DNA of 64,000 nucleotides from JACKNG01 sp040220855 (GTDB lineage Bacteria; Pseudomonadota; Gammaproteobacteria; Ga0077536), in NCBI GenBank assembly GCA_040220855.1, contig JAVJVZ010000043.1, positions 159,596-223,595 on the forward strand, given 5' to 3'. The position numbers and the translations under genes were made by a program. Positions 35,130 to 43,585 of this stretch are shown here, in pieces (the first letter of the stretch is position 1; every line of letters begins with the position of its first letter). The notes beneath the pieces were generated by a model. That model made no database searches. It was given only the letters and a program-made list of their open reading frames with translations, and had not been told where the DNA came from.

Positions 35130-35894
35130 TCAGCGGGCGAAGACCTTCTTCAACAGCGCCGTGCCACGTGCCGCCGGGTTCTCGCGAATACGTCGCTCCT
35201 CGGCGCCGATGACTGCATAGAGTCCCTCGAGCGCCCCTTCGCTGACGTGCCCGGTCAGGTCCAGCGCGCTGGTATCGACCAGGCTCGCGGCGGGCCCGGC
35301 GCGTTCGACCATGTCCTGGTAGGCGCGCGTGACGCCGACCTCGCGCATGGCGCTGTCGACGATGGGTGCGAAGCGCGCCTTCAGATCGTCGTGGCTGCTG
35401 CGACGCAGAAAATCAGTCGCCGCAGTGTCGCCGCCGTCGAGGATGGCGCGGGCGTCATCCATTGTCATACGCGACACCGCGCCGGCGAACACGTCGGCTG
35501 CCGCCGGCACCGCGCGCTCTGCCGCGTGGTTCATGCTGGCGACGAAGTCGTCGGCGAGTTCGTCACGGCCGAGCCCACGCAGACCCTGTTCGACCAGCCG
35601 CAGGTGCTTGGGCACCGGAATGCGCAGCTTCGCGTTGTCGAGAAAGCCACCTTCGCGTCCGAGCTGATCGACCGCGTTGCGCACGCCCTGGCCAAGCGCG
35701 GCACGCAGACCATCGGCAATCTCGCTCTGTGACAGTGCCCCGGCGACCGCGGCCGCGTCGCCACTGCCGACGCTCTCACGCACGCTGCCGGCGGCCTTGT
35801 CGAGCAGCTCGCGCCAGTCGGCCTGCACGGGGACGGCGATGAGTACCGCGACGAACAGACTCCCGCTCAGCAGCAGTGTGTCGTTCCGTTTCAT
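35130..35894 (-). CDS. DUF4197 domain protein, exported
   Basis: 254-residue periplasmic or envelope protein of unknown function. Signal peptide SGSLFVAVLIAVPVQA, then the all-helical DUF4197 body: SEIADGLRAALGQGVRNAVDQLGREGGFLDNAKLRIPVPKHLR near residues 57-100, MTMDDARAILDGGDTAATDFLRR near 145-168 and a C-terminal LDLTGHVSEGALEGLYAVIGAEERRIRENPAARGTALLKKVF. Start ATG 35894 has GGAG nine bases upstream. Convergent with the SDR gene. Confidence 0.9.
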   Translation of the reverse strand: MKRNDTLLLSGSLFVAVLIAVPVQADWRELLDKAAGSVRESVGSGDAAAVAGALSQSEIADGLRAALGQGVRNAVDQLGREGGFLDNAKLRIPVPKHLRLVEQGLRGLGRDELADDFVASMNHAAERAVPAAADVFAGAVSRMTMDDARAILDGGDTAATDFLRRSSHDDLKARFAPIVDSAMREVGVTRAYQDMVERAGPAASLVDTSALDLTGHVSEGALEGLYAVIGAEERRIRENPAARGTALLKKVFAR

Positions 35895-35929
35895 GTGTAA
35901 GACTCCTGTCGACATCGGGCTGCGCGTGC

Positions 35930-36289
35930 TCAGCCCGGTCCCCGGTAGGTGACGCCGCGGCTCGGGTGTTCCTGCACGCTGATCTCGCCGAGCCCCGGCA
36001 GCAGGCCTGCCAGCTCGCGCCACAGCCATTCGGCGAGGCGTTCGGTGGTGGGATTCTCGAGACCTTCGATATCGTTCAGGAAGCGGTGATCGAGGCGCCC
36101 ACGGACACGCTCCACGTGGTCCTGCACGGCACCGAAATCAACCACCCAGCCGGTCGTCGCATCGACCTCTCCCTGCAGCACCAGGCGCACCATGAAGGTG
36201 TGACCGTGCAGGCGGCTGCATGGATGCGCATCCGGCAGGTATGGCAGGCGCCTTGCGGCGGCGAAGTCGAAACTGAAGAAGAGATCCAT
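35930..36289 (-). CDS. queD: 6-carboxytetrahydropterin synthase-like protein
   Basis: 119-residue PTPS/QueD-fold protein, normally making 6-carboxytetrahydropterin for queuosine. Catalytic Cys24 in CSRLHGH, zinc ligands His28 and His30, the LDHRFLND Asp-His pair and the NPTTERLAEWLW substrate Glu are present. However the first zinc ligand, His in the conserved AAHRL, is Arg13 here (AAARRLP), which may weaken metal binding. No other queuosine gene is nearby. A family paralogue with another role is possible. Confidence 0.85.
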   Translation of the reverse strand: MDLFFSFDFAAARRLPYLPDAHPCSRLHGHTFMVRLVLQGEVDATTGWVVDFGAVQDHVERVRGRLDHRFLNDIEGLENPTTERLAEWLWRELAGLLPGLGEISVQEHPSRGVTYRGPG

Positions 36290-36550
36290 GGCGGCGGAAT
36301 GATAGCACCGCCGCCCGCAGCGGCGTGCGCAGGCAGCGCCTGTGAGCGGGCCGGCACAGCGCGTCCCGAGCGACTGCTGCCGAGGCCCATCGCCCGTGTC
36401 AGCTCACCGCGCGTAGCGCAAAGGCGATCGTAAGCGGCAGCCGGTGCCGTCATGTGCGGCGTGATGAACTGTCCGGCAACGTGCCGCTGCGGCGTCAATG
36501 CCGACATGCTCGATCAATGACGCTCTGCGCTCTACACTGCCGCCCCAATC

Positions 36551-37312
36551 ATGGGCGCCACTGAGTACATCATCCTGGCTGCGGTCGGCGTCGCGGCCGG
36601 TTTCATCAACGTCGTCGCCGGCGGCGGCTCCATGCTGACGGTACCGGCGCTGGTGTTGATGGGCGTACCCGGCCCCGTTGCCAACGGGACCAACCGCATC
36701 GCGATCATCGCGCAGTCGGTGACCGCGAGTCTGACCTTCTTCCGCCGTGGCGTGCGCGATCCCGGACTGAGCCTGAGCCTGTCGCTGGCGTTGCTACCGG
36801 GTGCCGCCATCGGCGCATGGTACGGCGCGCACATCGAGGGCGCGTGGTTCAATCGTCTCCTGGCACTGGTGATGATCGCGGTGATGGTGACGATGGGGCT
36901 CGAATCGCGCGTGAAACGTCGTGGCGGCGTCGCGGTACAGCGCGACGGCAGTCTGCAGCGCCCAGTCGTGACACACCTCCTGATCGCCGTCATCGGCTTC
37001 TACGGCGGCATCATTCACATCGGCATCGGCTTCCTCATCATGTTCGTGTTGCATCGGGTCGGCGGACTCGACCTGGTGCGGGTGAACATGCACAAGATGC
37101 TCGTCGTCATTCCCTACTCGCTCGCCGCACTGGCAATCTTCTGGGCGGAGAGCGGCATCCTGTGGCTGGCCGGCCTCGCGCTGGCGCTCGGGAACGCCTG
37201 TGGCGGCTGGCTCGGGGCCCATTTGTCGATCGAACGCGGCGAGACCTTCATCCGTATTGCGTTCAATGTCTGCATCGCACTGTTGATCGTGAAGCTGCTG
37301 CTCGGTGGATGA
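36551..37312 (+). CDS. TauE/SafE-family permease
   Basis: 253-residue inner-membrane protein of the sulfite/organosulfonate exporter-like family with seven to eight helices. The first helix region AAVGVAAGFINVVAGGGSMLTVPALVLMGVP (residues 10-40) and the mid-protein FYGGIIHIGIGFLIMF repeat the diagnostic GxxxGxGGG/GxxGxGxG pattern. Substrate not identifiable: sulfite, sulfoacetate and others are known in the family. Confidence 0.87.
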   Translation: MGATEYIILAAVGVAAGFINVVAGGGSMLTVPALVLMGVPGPVANGTNRIAIIAQSVTASLTFFRRGVRDPGLSLSLSLALLPGAAIGAWYGAHIEGAWFNRLLALVMIAVMVTMGLESRVKRRGGVAVQRDGSLQRPVVTHLLIAVIGFYGGIIHIGIGFLIMFVLHRVGGLDLVRVNMHKMLVVIPYSLAALAIFWAESGILWLAGLALALGNACGGWLGAHLSIERGETFIRIAFNVCIALLIVKLLLGG

Positions 37313-37389
37313 CGCGCCCGTGCGGCGTGCGGCTCCTCGAGTAATTTCTCCATTAGTACGGCAATAGGCTGAATAGTCAGGGATAAATA

Positions 37390-37418
37390 TTGACTTTAAA
37401 GCTCGATCTGACTATAGG
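37390..37418 (+). promoter_or_regulatory. sigma-70 promoter in an AT-rich block
   Basis: TTGACT, 17-base spacer, TATAGG. It lies in an unusually AT-rich patch (about 37340-37445) of an otherwise GC-rich sequence, between the TauE-type and PilZ genes. Predicted start near 37425. Confidence 0.7.
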
Positions 37419-37551
37419 TTTTAATCGTAAGTGATTAATTCCATGCGCAGGAAGTCTGCCCGTGCCAGCGCCCGGTCGCGACCTCGCGACATCCCGCGAG
37501 GCGCCCCGGGCGGTGTCACCACGTCCCTTCCCGCGCCGCGAGGTCCGGCCC

Positions 37552-37974
37552 ATGCACACGTTCCCCACCGCTGCTCGCAACGGGGCGACGCGCCCCCCTG
37601 CTTCCTTCGTCGATCCGGCCCGGCTCGACGCCATCCACAACGATTTCATTCCGCACCCGGCTACCTTTCCGTTGCGCTATCGTCGCCACGGTGGCCTGCC
37701 CTGGCGCCAGCCGTCACCCGGCGCACTGGCGGGTGATGTCGGCGTGAGCTTTCATTCTCCACGCTACTTCGCACCGGGCACTCGCATCGATCTCGAGATC
37801 CCGTTGCGCGGGATCACCCAGCGTTTCCTCGGCACTGTCGTGCTGGTGCGCGAGGAGCCCGCTGGCTACGAGATCGGCCTGTGGTTCACCGACCCTGCCG
37901 ACGCCTCGCGTGCTCGCCTCGTCGAGCGCATCTGTCATACGGAATGCTACCTGCGCACGCGGCGTCCGGCGTAA
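37552..37974 (+). CDS. PilZ-domain-like protein
   Basis: 140-residue protein resembling single-domain PilZ proteins. After a short lead come RRHG, ALAGDVGVSFHSPRYFAPGTRIDLEIPLRG (in place of the D/NxSxxG strand) and FLGTVVLVREEPAGYEIGLWFTD, followed by a helix. PilZ domains bind cyclic di-GMP through an upstream RxxxR motif; here only RYRRHG near residue 45 could serve, so binding is uncertain. ATG 37552 has GAGG upstream; the open frame extends further upstream across the promoter-proximal leader. Confidence 0.6.
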   Translation: MHTFPTAARNGATRPPASFVDPARLDAIHNDFIPHPATFPLRYRRHGGLPWRQPSPGALAGDVGVSFHSPRYFAPGTRIDLEIPLRGITQRFLGTVVLVREEPAGYEIGLWFTDPADASRARLVERICHTECYLRTRRPA

Positions 37975-38016
37975 GCCCGAACGGCGCCGGCGCGCCCGCC
38001 CGGCGGTCCGCTGCGA

Positions 38017-38541
38017 TCACGCTTCGCGCGGGCGTTGCGCCGCATCCTCCTGGTGACCGGGGTCGTCCTCGGCGGGCCGGTCTTCCCGGTCCGTCTCGTC
38101 GCCGGCGACGCCGCGCGTGGTGTCCGTGGCCGCGGCGTCAACACGCTCGTCCGACGTATCCTGCGCATCCGCCATGTCATCCGTTGCGTCCGCAGCGGCA
38201 GCGCGCGCGGCTTCATCGAGTGCGTGCCCGAGTCGCTTGAATTCTTCCAGCCGTGGATGTTCCTCCGGGGCATCGCACAGCGCGACGGCGCCCTGCGCCA
38301 TATGCGCATACAGCGCACGGTACTGCGCGGTCATCTGCTGCATGAGGTCGGCGGTCTCCTGGAAGTGGGTGGTGACACCCTGCTTGTAGCTGGCGACCTC
38401 CTCCTCGAGCGCGGCGACTTTCGCGTCCGCACCGTCGTCGCCGCCACGGCGGCCGCCACCGAGCAGGTAACCGACGAGCCCGCCGAGCAACAGCAGGGCC
38501 ACAATCATCATCAGCAGTTCACCAATGGCAATGCTCAACAT
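38017..38541 (-). CDS. zapG: ZapG/YhcB (DUF1043) family protein
   Basis: 174-residue inner-membrane protein linked in enterobacteria to cell division and envelope growth. One N-terminal transmembrane helix (ELLMMIVALLLLGGLVGYLLGG), then a coiled coil with the family core EEVASYKQGVTTHFQETADLMQQMTAQYRALYAHMAQGA at residues 47-85. The C-terminal 60 residues are acidic, Ala/Asp-rich and disordered. Divergent from sohB. Confidence 0.88.
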   Translation of the reverse strand: MLSIAIGELLMMIVALLLLGGLVGYLLGGGRRGGDDGADAKVAALEEEVASYKQGVTTHFQETADLMQQMTAQYRALYAHMAQGAVALCDAPEEHPRLEEFKRLGHALDEAARAAAADATDDMADAQDTSDERVDAAATDTTRGVAGDETDREDRPAEDDPGHQEDAAQRPREA

Positions 38542-38658
38542 CGAAACTCACCTCGACAGGGTCTGCGAAACGGACGCGAGGCAGGCGCTGTTGCACCGGC
38601 CGCTCGCGCGGGGCGCGCATGATATCGTGTTTGACTTACCTGTTCGGTGCGCCTGCCG

Positions 38659-39642
38659 ATGCAATACCTGATCGAGTACCTGCTGTTCGCGGCCAAGCTC
38701 GCCACCGTGGTCGCGCTCGTCGCGCTGCCGCTGCTGCTCGCGCTCACCATGCGGGCTTCACGCGCGCGCGGCGCGCAGCGCGCCGTCACGCTCGAGGTCG
38801 AGAAACTCAACGACGCGCTCGACGACGCCCGCGCCACGATCGAGGGCGCCATGCTGCCACCGCGTGCCATGCGGCTGCGGCGCAAGGCCGAACGTGCCGC
38901 ACGCAAGGCTGCCGCCAAGCAGTCCGGCGAGCGCCCGCGCAGCTTCGTCTGCCACTTCGACGGCGACCTGCGTGCCAGCGCAGTGGTCGAATTGCGCGAA
39001 GCGATTACCGCGGTACTCGCCGTGGCGCGCCCGCAGGACGAATTGATCGTAGTGCTCGAGAGTGGTGGCGGCACCGTGCATGGCTACGGGCTGGCGGCCT
39101 CCCAGCTTGCCCGTGTGCGTGAACAAGGCGTACGCCTGCGCGTGGTGGTGGACCGCATCGCCGCCAGCGGCGGTTACATGATGGCCTGCGTCGGCGATGA
39201 GGTGATTGCGGCACCGTTCGCCATCATCGGGTCGATAGGCGTCGTCGCGCAGCTTCCCAACTTCCATCGCCTGCTGCAGAAGCACGACATCGATTACGAA
39301 CAGGTCACCGCCGGCGAGTTCAAGCGCACGCTGACCTTGTTCGGCGAGAACACGGATGCCGGACGCGCCAAGTTCCGCGAGGAAATCGAGGAGGCACATG
39401 CGCTGTTCAAGGATTTCATCGCGCGTTACCGCCCCGCGCTCGATCTCACCCGCGCGGCGACCGGTGAATGGTGGTTCGGCAGCCGGGCACTCGAGCTCGG
39501 CCTGGTCGATACCATCGCCACCAGCGACGACATCATCGGCGCCGCCGCGCGCGAGCGCGAAGTCTACGCAGTGCGCGCCAGGCGCAAGCGACCGCTCGCC
39601 GAGCGGCTGCTCGGCGGCGCCGGCGCGTGGCGCGCCGGGTGA
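38659..39642 (+). CDS. sohB: inner-membrane peptidase SohB (S49 family)
   Basis: 327-residue membrane-bound serine protease. N-terminal helix EYLLFAAKLATVVALVALPLLLAL, a cytoplasmic/periplasmic linker rich in Arg/Ala, then the S49 core: LESGGGTVHGYGLAASQL, catalytic Ser in DRIAASGGYMMACVGD near residue 175 and catalytic Lys in TAGEFKRTLTLFGENT near 225. Start ATG 38659 aligns with E. coli SohB; the in-frame GTG at 38647 is an alternative. Convergent with the HDAC-family gene. Confidence 0.93.
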   Translation: MQYLIEYLLFAAKLATVVALVALPLLLALTMRASRARGAQRAVTLEVEKLNDALDDARATIEGAMLPPRAMRLRRKAERAARKAAAKQSGERPRSFVCHFDGDLRASAVVELREAITAVLAVARPQDELIVVLESGGGTVHGYGLAASQLARVREQGVRLRVVVDRIAASGGYMMACVGDEVIAAPFAIIGSIGVVAQLPNFHRLLQKHDIDYEQVTAGEFKRTLTLFGENTDAGRAKFREEIEEAHALFKDFIARYRPALDLTRAATGEWWFGSRALELGLVDTIATSDDIIGAAAREREVYAVRARRKRPLAERLLGGAGAWRAG

Positions 39643-39655
39643 CGCCGATGGCACT

Positions 39656-40564
39656 TCACCTGCGCCGCCGCATCCAGCTCGCTGCCGCCGCGCAGACCGT
39701 GCGGAAATGGATGTCGACGATGTCGGCGATATCCTCGGCATAGCCGCCGCCCATCACCACCGCGACAGCGCAACCTTCCGCTTCCAGCGTAGCCAGCACC
39801 AGTTCGTCGCGCGCCCGGAGTCCCGCCTTGCTCAGCGCAAGCCGCCCGAGACGGTCACCGGACCATGCGTCGGCGCCGGCGAGATAGAGCGCGAATTCGG
39901 CGCGCGCCGCGCTGACGGCGTGCGTGAGGCCATCGGCAAGCAGCGCCAGGTAGGCATCGTCAGCGGTGCCGTCCGGCAGGGCGATGTCGAGATCGCTGCG
40001 CGCCTTGCGATGCGGATAATTGCGTGCGGCATGGATCGAGAAAGTGAACGCGGCCGGGCAGGTCGCAAGCAGCGTCGCCGTGCCATCCCCCTGGTGCACG
40101 TCGCAGTCGACGATCAGCACGCGGCGCGCCGCACCGCTCGCGAGGAGCTCGCGGGCCGCGATCGCGACATCGTTGAATACGCAGAAGCCGGCGCCGCTGG
40201 CGGCTCCGGCATGGTGCGTGCCGCCGGCGAGATTGACCGCGATGCCGCCGGCGCGGGCTGCGGCGCAGGCGGCCAGGGTGCCACCGACCGAACGCAGCGA
40301 GCGTTCCGCCAGCGCCGGTGACCAGGGCAGACCGAGGCGGCGCTGTTCCGCCGGCGCGAGTCCGCTGTCGAGCACGCGGGCCACGTAGGCCGCGTCGTGC
40401 ACGCGGGTGAGCGCCCCGCGCGGCGCCGCCGGGGCCTCCTGCAGGATGGCACCAGGCAGGCCCGCCGCCTGGACGCGTGCGGACAAATCCCGATACTTGC
40501 GCATCGGAAAGCGATGCCCGGGCGGCAGCGGCAGAACGTAGCGATCGGAATGGAAGATGTGCAT
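39656..40564 (-). CDS. histone deacetylase-family hydrolase (class IV-like)
   Basis: 302-residue deacetylase-fold protein, different from the one at 25062. Motifs: FPMRKYRDL near residue 19, AGGTHHAGAASGAGFCVFND near 113-132 (catalytic His pair), DCDVHQGDGTA near 150 (zinc Asp/His), AGADAWSGDRLG near 232 (zinc Asp) and MGGGYAED near 275 (catalytic Tyr). The short size and HRFPMRKY opening resemble HDAC11-like bacterial proteins. It is 15 bp downstream of avtA on the same strand, so likely co-transcribed. Confidence 0.9.
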   Translation of the reverse strand: MHIFHSDRYVLPLPPGHRFPMRKYRDLSARVQAAGLPGAILQEAPAAPRGALTRVHDAAYVARVLDSGLAPAEQRRLGLPWSPALAERSLRSVGGTLAACAAARAGGIAVNLAGGTHHAGAASGAGFCVFNDVAIAARELLASGAARRVLIVDCDVHQGDGTATLLATCPAAFTFSIHAARNYPHRKARSDLDIALPDGTADDAYLALLADGLTHAVSAARAEFALYLAGADAWSGDRLGRLALSKAGLRARDELVLATLEAEGCAVAVVMGGGYAEDIADIVDIHFRTVCAAAASWMRRRR

Positions 40565-40579
40565 GCCGTGCCGCGCCGA

Positions 40580-41839
40580 TCAGCCCTCGGCACGTGCGCG
40601 CCGCACCTCCTCGCCGATAGCCCGGATGCCGGCTTCGACCTGCTCCGCTGCCTGCGCGTAGGAAATCCGGATGCACTCGTACTGATGCGCCCACGGTTCA
40701 TCGAGCCCGGGGAAGAAGTAATGCCCGGGGATGACCAGCACGCGCCGCGCCTTGAGGCGCTCGTAGAGTGTCTGCGCGCTGATCGGCAACCCGGGAAACC
40801 ACAGCCACAGAAAGATCGCGCCTTCCGGCCGGTGCACGAGGTAACCGGTATCGGCGAGATGCTCGCGACACAGCGCCACCGCGGCCTCGGCGCGCCCGCG
40901 ATAGTAGGGCTGCACCACCTCGCGGGCGAGACGCAGCACCTCGCCGGACGCAATCAGCTCGCTGGTCAGCACCGCACCGAGGCTCCCGGTGGCGAGGGTC
41001 AGCACGGCATTGAAGCTGCGGATGGCGTCCACGATGGCCGGGTTCGCCACGACGATGCCGGTGCGCAGCCCGGGCAGGCCCAGCTTGGACAGGCTCATGC
41101 AGTAGATCACGTGTTCGTCCCATACCGGCCGCGCCTCGGTAAAGACGATGCCCGGAAACGGCACGCCGTAGGCGTTGTCGATGATGAGCGGCACACCGGC
41201 GGCGCGCGTCAGCTCGACGAGCCGGTTCATCTCGGCGGCATCGAGCACGTTGCCGGTCGGGTTGGTCGGACGGCTGACACACACTGCGCCGGTGTCATCG
41301 CGCGGGGCAAAGCCGTCAAAATCGACGTGGTACTTGAAGGTGTGCGCATCGAGATGCTCGATCAGCGGTCGCCGCGCGCGCAGTGCGTCGGCCTCGATGG
41401 CGATGTCGGCATAGCCGATGTACTCCGGCGTCAGCGGCAGGTCGAGGAAGCGCCGGCGGCCGTCGATGCAGTCGCCGGTGAAAAGGTTGAAGAGGATAAA
41501 GAAACTCGACTGGCTGCCGGCCGTCATGGCGATGTTGTCGAGGTCGATGTTCCAGCTGTACTCGCGCCTCAGCAGGTCGCGCACCGCGAGCAGGAAGCCG
41601 CGGTTGCCCTGCGGCCCGTCGTAACTGCCGCTGATGACATCGAATGCGCCGGACGCGACGGCTGCTTCGAGACGCTCGCGGAACACTGCCTGCATGGCCG
41701 GAATGCGCGCCGGGTTGCCACCACCGAGGTTGTCGTACGCGACGTCGCCGGCGAGGACCTCGCCGAGGTCGTCCATCAGGAGTCGAGTACCGCCGCCGCC
41801 GATGAAACGCGCGGCGAAGCGGGAAAAGCGCTGTTGCAT
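40580..41839 (-). CDS. avtA: valine-pyruvate aminotransferase
   Basis: 419-residue fold-type I PLP enzyme exchanging amino groups between valine/alanine and pyruvate. ARFIGGGGTRLLMDDLGEVLA at the N-terminus, LGGGNPARIPAM, YDGPQGN and SRPTNPTGN near residue 195, and the PLP lysine in SLSKLGLPGLRTG near 250 are those of AvtA. ATG 41839 chosen; the open frame runs upstream without homology. Leads a two-gene run with the HDAC-family gene. Confidence 0.93.
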   Translation of the reverse strand: MQQRFSRFAARFIGGGGTRLLMDDLGEVLAGDVAYDNLGGGNPARIPAMQAVFRERLEAAVASGAFDVISGSYDGPQGNRGFLLAVRDLLRREYSWNIDLDNIAMTAGSQSSFFILFNLFTGDCIDGRRRFLDLPLTPEYIGYADIAIEADALRARRPLIEHLDAHTFKYHVDFDGFAPRDDTGAVCVSRPTNPTGNVLDAAEMNRLVELTRAAGVPLIIDNAYGVPFPGIVFTEARPVWDEHVIYCMSLSKLGLPGLRTGIVVANPAIVDAIRSFNAVLTLATGSLGAVLTSELIASGEVLRLAREVVQPYYRGRAEAAVALCREHLADTGYLVHRPEGAIFLWLWFPGLPISAQTLYERLKARRVLVIPGHYFFPGLDEPWAHQYECIRISYAQAAEQVEAGIRAIGEEVRRARAEG

Positions 41840-42066
41840 ACTGCCTGGACCAGTTCGGACGTGGGACTTCGCTTGAGCGCAGCGGCCACGTGGAGCGTTG
41901 TAAATCGTCGGGGCGAACCCGCGCGGTCGTCCCCACGGGGCGGGTTCCGGGTGCGCCGGGCAGCGCTCCTGCCCGCTCGCGCAACGGGCACTGCACAAGC
42001 GACATTGCCGAGCACACCAGTGCGCGCAGCAGCGCCGGTTCACCAGGGGACATGGCCCGCTAGTGT

Positions 42067-42444
42067 ATGATCCGCCGCGTCATGACGACACAAGCCCCAT
42101 TGTCCCTGCGCCAGCGGCTCGTCGCCCGCCTGGGTCCACTGCGTGTCATGTTGATCAGCGCAGCGGGCGTGATCATGCTGGCCGCCCCGTTCGCCGATGG
42201 CTCGGTGCATGCGCACGACTGGCGCCTGCTGCCAGGCGTGGTGGCACCTTCGCTGATGATGATGCTGGTGTTCGCCTTCCCGCTCGACATGACGATGGCA
42301 CGCATCTTCATGGCTGACGCCGACGACGCCGAACGCCGGCGCCTGCGCTTCGTCATCCGTGTCGAAGCGCTGGTCTACGTCGCCATGATCGCCGCGTGGA
42401 CCCCGTTCCTCCTCGGCGTACTCGAACTCTCACCGTTCGACTGA
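42067..42444 (+). CDS. small conserved membrane protein
   Basis: 125-residue protein with three hydrophobic helices (LRVMLISAAGVIMLAAPFA, LPGVVAPSLMMMLVFAFPLDMTMA, ALVYVAMIAAWTPFLLGVL) and short charged loops. Not a family I can name; likely an inner-membrane protein of unknown role. An in-frame ATG at 42082 is an alternative start; neither has a clear ribosome site. Confidence 0.65.
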   Translation: MIRRVMTTQAPLSLRQRLVARLGPLRVMLISAAGVIMLAAPFADGSVHAHDWRLLPGVVAPSLMMMLVFAFPLDMTMARIFMADADDAERRRLRFVIRVEALVYVAMIAAWTPFLLGVLELSPFD

Positions 42445-42600
42445 GACGGCGGCCACGCACGCGGCGGCGCCACTAGCGCTCGCCCACCCTGCAGGGGCCC
42501 CACCGTCGCGCTTCCCTCAAGGTGCACCGGCACGCCCACTGGCCGGCCCGTGCCGCCGCTCGGCGCGGCTCGAGCGGGCGCTTCGGTCGGCGCACCGTGC

Positions 42601-42629
42601 TTGAGCTTTTCCACGCGCCTGTCTATGCT
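42601..42629 (+). promoter_or_regulatory. candidate sigma-70 promoter of the FHA gene
   Basis: TTGAGC, 17-base spacer, TATGCT (4/6 matches each) just before an AT-rich patch. Predicted start near 42636. Confidence 0.4.
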
Positions 42630-42641
42630 CTTAGAAACCAC

Positions 42642-42668
42642 ATCATATATTTTCCATAACTATATGAT
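42642..42668. repeat. inverted repeat across the FHA gene start codon
   Basis: ATCATATA, 11-base spacer, TATATGAT. The right arm contains the ATG at 42664-42666. It could be an operator just downstream of the promoter or an RNA hairpin hiding the start. Confidence 0.5.
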
Positions 42669-43575
42669 ATCAAGGTATCTGAAGCGCCTGGCGCCACGTT
42701 TGCCGTGGTCGGAACGGGGACGTGCTCGAACGCATCCGGCACCGCGCAGTGGTCTCCTCCACCTCACGCTCGGCGATGTCACCTATCGTTTCGCGACGCT
42801 GGCCGATCTCGACTTCGCACTCGCCGCCAGAACCAGCGTACCGGCCGAACGACTGCGCCAGCTCTACGCGAGCGACATACCCGCGCTCGAGGCGGATTCG
42901 ATCAAGCTGCGCACCCTAGTCCTGCAGCTCGATGGCATTCTCGAGGACCTCGATGCACACGGGATTGCCGTGTCGCGCTCACTGCAGCGCACCGGGGTCG
43001 GCATGATCAGCAAGGACCACGAATGGCGCGCCATCTTCGGACAGCTGCAACAGCATGAAGACCAGGGCGCGGGGTACGCGCGGCTCGTACTGGTGCGTTA
43101 CCTCGAGTTCCTCGCCGAGCGTCGCGAGATGCTCGACGCGGTGCTCGCACAGAAGCGCGCCTGCGCGGCGCAGCGAGCGCGCACCACCGGTCCGGACGCC
43201 GCAACGATCGTGACGACGGCGCCTGCCACCGCGTCGACCGCGCGCCCGGCCTTGTCACGCCTGCCGCATGGCCGCGCGGTGGTGCTCGAACTGGCTGCCG
43301 GTCGCCAGATCGAGATAGCGCTGGCACGCCATCGCTTTGCCCTGTCGCACGAGCGTGACTGGACTCTGGTCACAGCCGACGGGCAGCGTTTCGTTCTGCA
43401 ACCCGGCCTCAACTCGGTCGGACGCAGCCGCGAGAATACCGTGCCCGTGGACGATACCCTGCGCAACGTGTCGCGCACCCACCTTCTCGCCGAGCCACTC
43501 GGCCCCGATCGCATCGCGTTGACCGACCTCTCTTCGAGCGGCACTTTCGTCGCCGCGACGGCCATCGCGTCCTGA
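42664..43575 (+). CDS. FHA-domain protein
   Basis: 303-residue cytosolic protein with a C-terminal forkhead-associated domain: LNSVGRSRENTVPVDDTLRNVSRTHLLAEPL near residues 249-280 and a final LTDLSSSGTFV carry the phosphothreonine-binding Arg, Ser and Asn/Ser positions. The N-terminal 200 residues are helical with no family I can name (DHEWRAIFGQLQQHEDQGAGYARLVLVRYLEFLAERREM). Start is uncertain: ATG 42664 has no ribosome site and lies in an inverted repeat; ATG 42625 is in frame but overlaps the promoter. Convergent with hipA, stops 10 bases apart. Confidence 0.7.
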   Translation: MISRYLKRLAPRLPWSERGRARTHPAPRSGLLHLTLGDVTYRFATLADLDFALAARTSVPAERLRQLYASDIPALEADSIKLRTLVLQLDGILEDLDAHGIAVSRSLQRTGVGMISKDHEWRAIFGQLQQHEDQGAGYARLVLVRYLEFLAERREMLDAVLAQKRACAAQRARTTGPDAATIVTTAPATASTARPALSRLPHGRAVVLELAAGRQIEIALARHRFALSHERDWTLVTADGQRFVLQPGLNSVGRSRENTVPVDDTLRNVSRTHLLAEPLGPDRIALTDLSSSGTFVAATAIAS

Positions 43576-43585
43576 GCACCGACTT

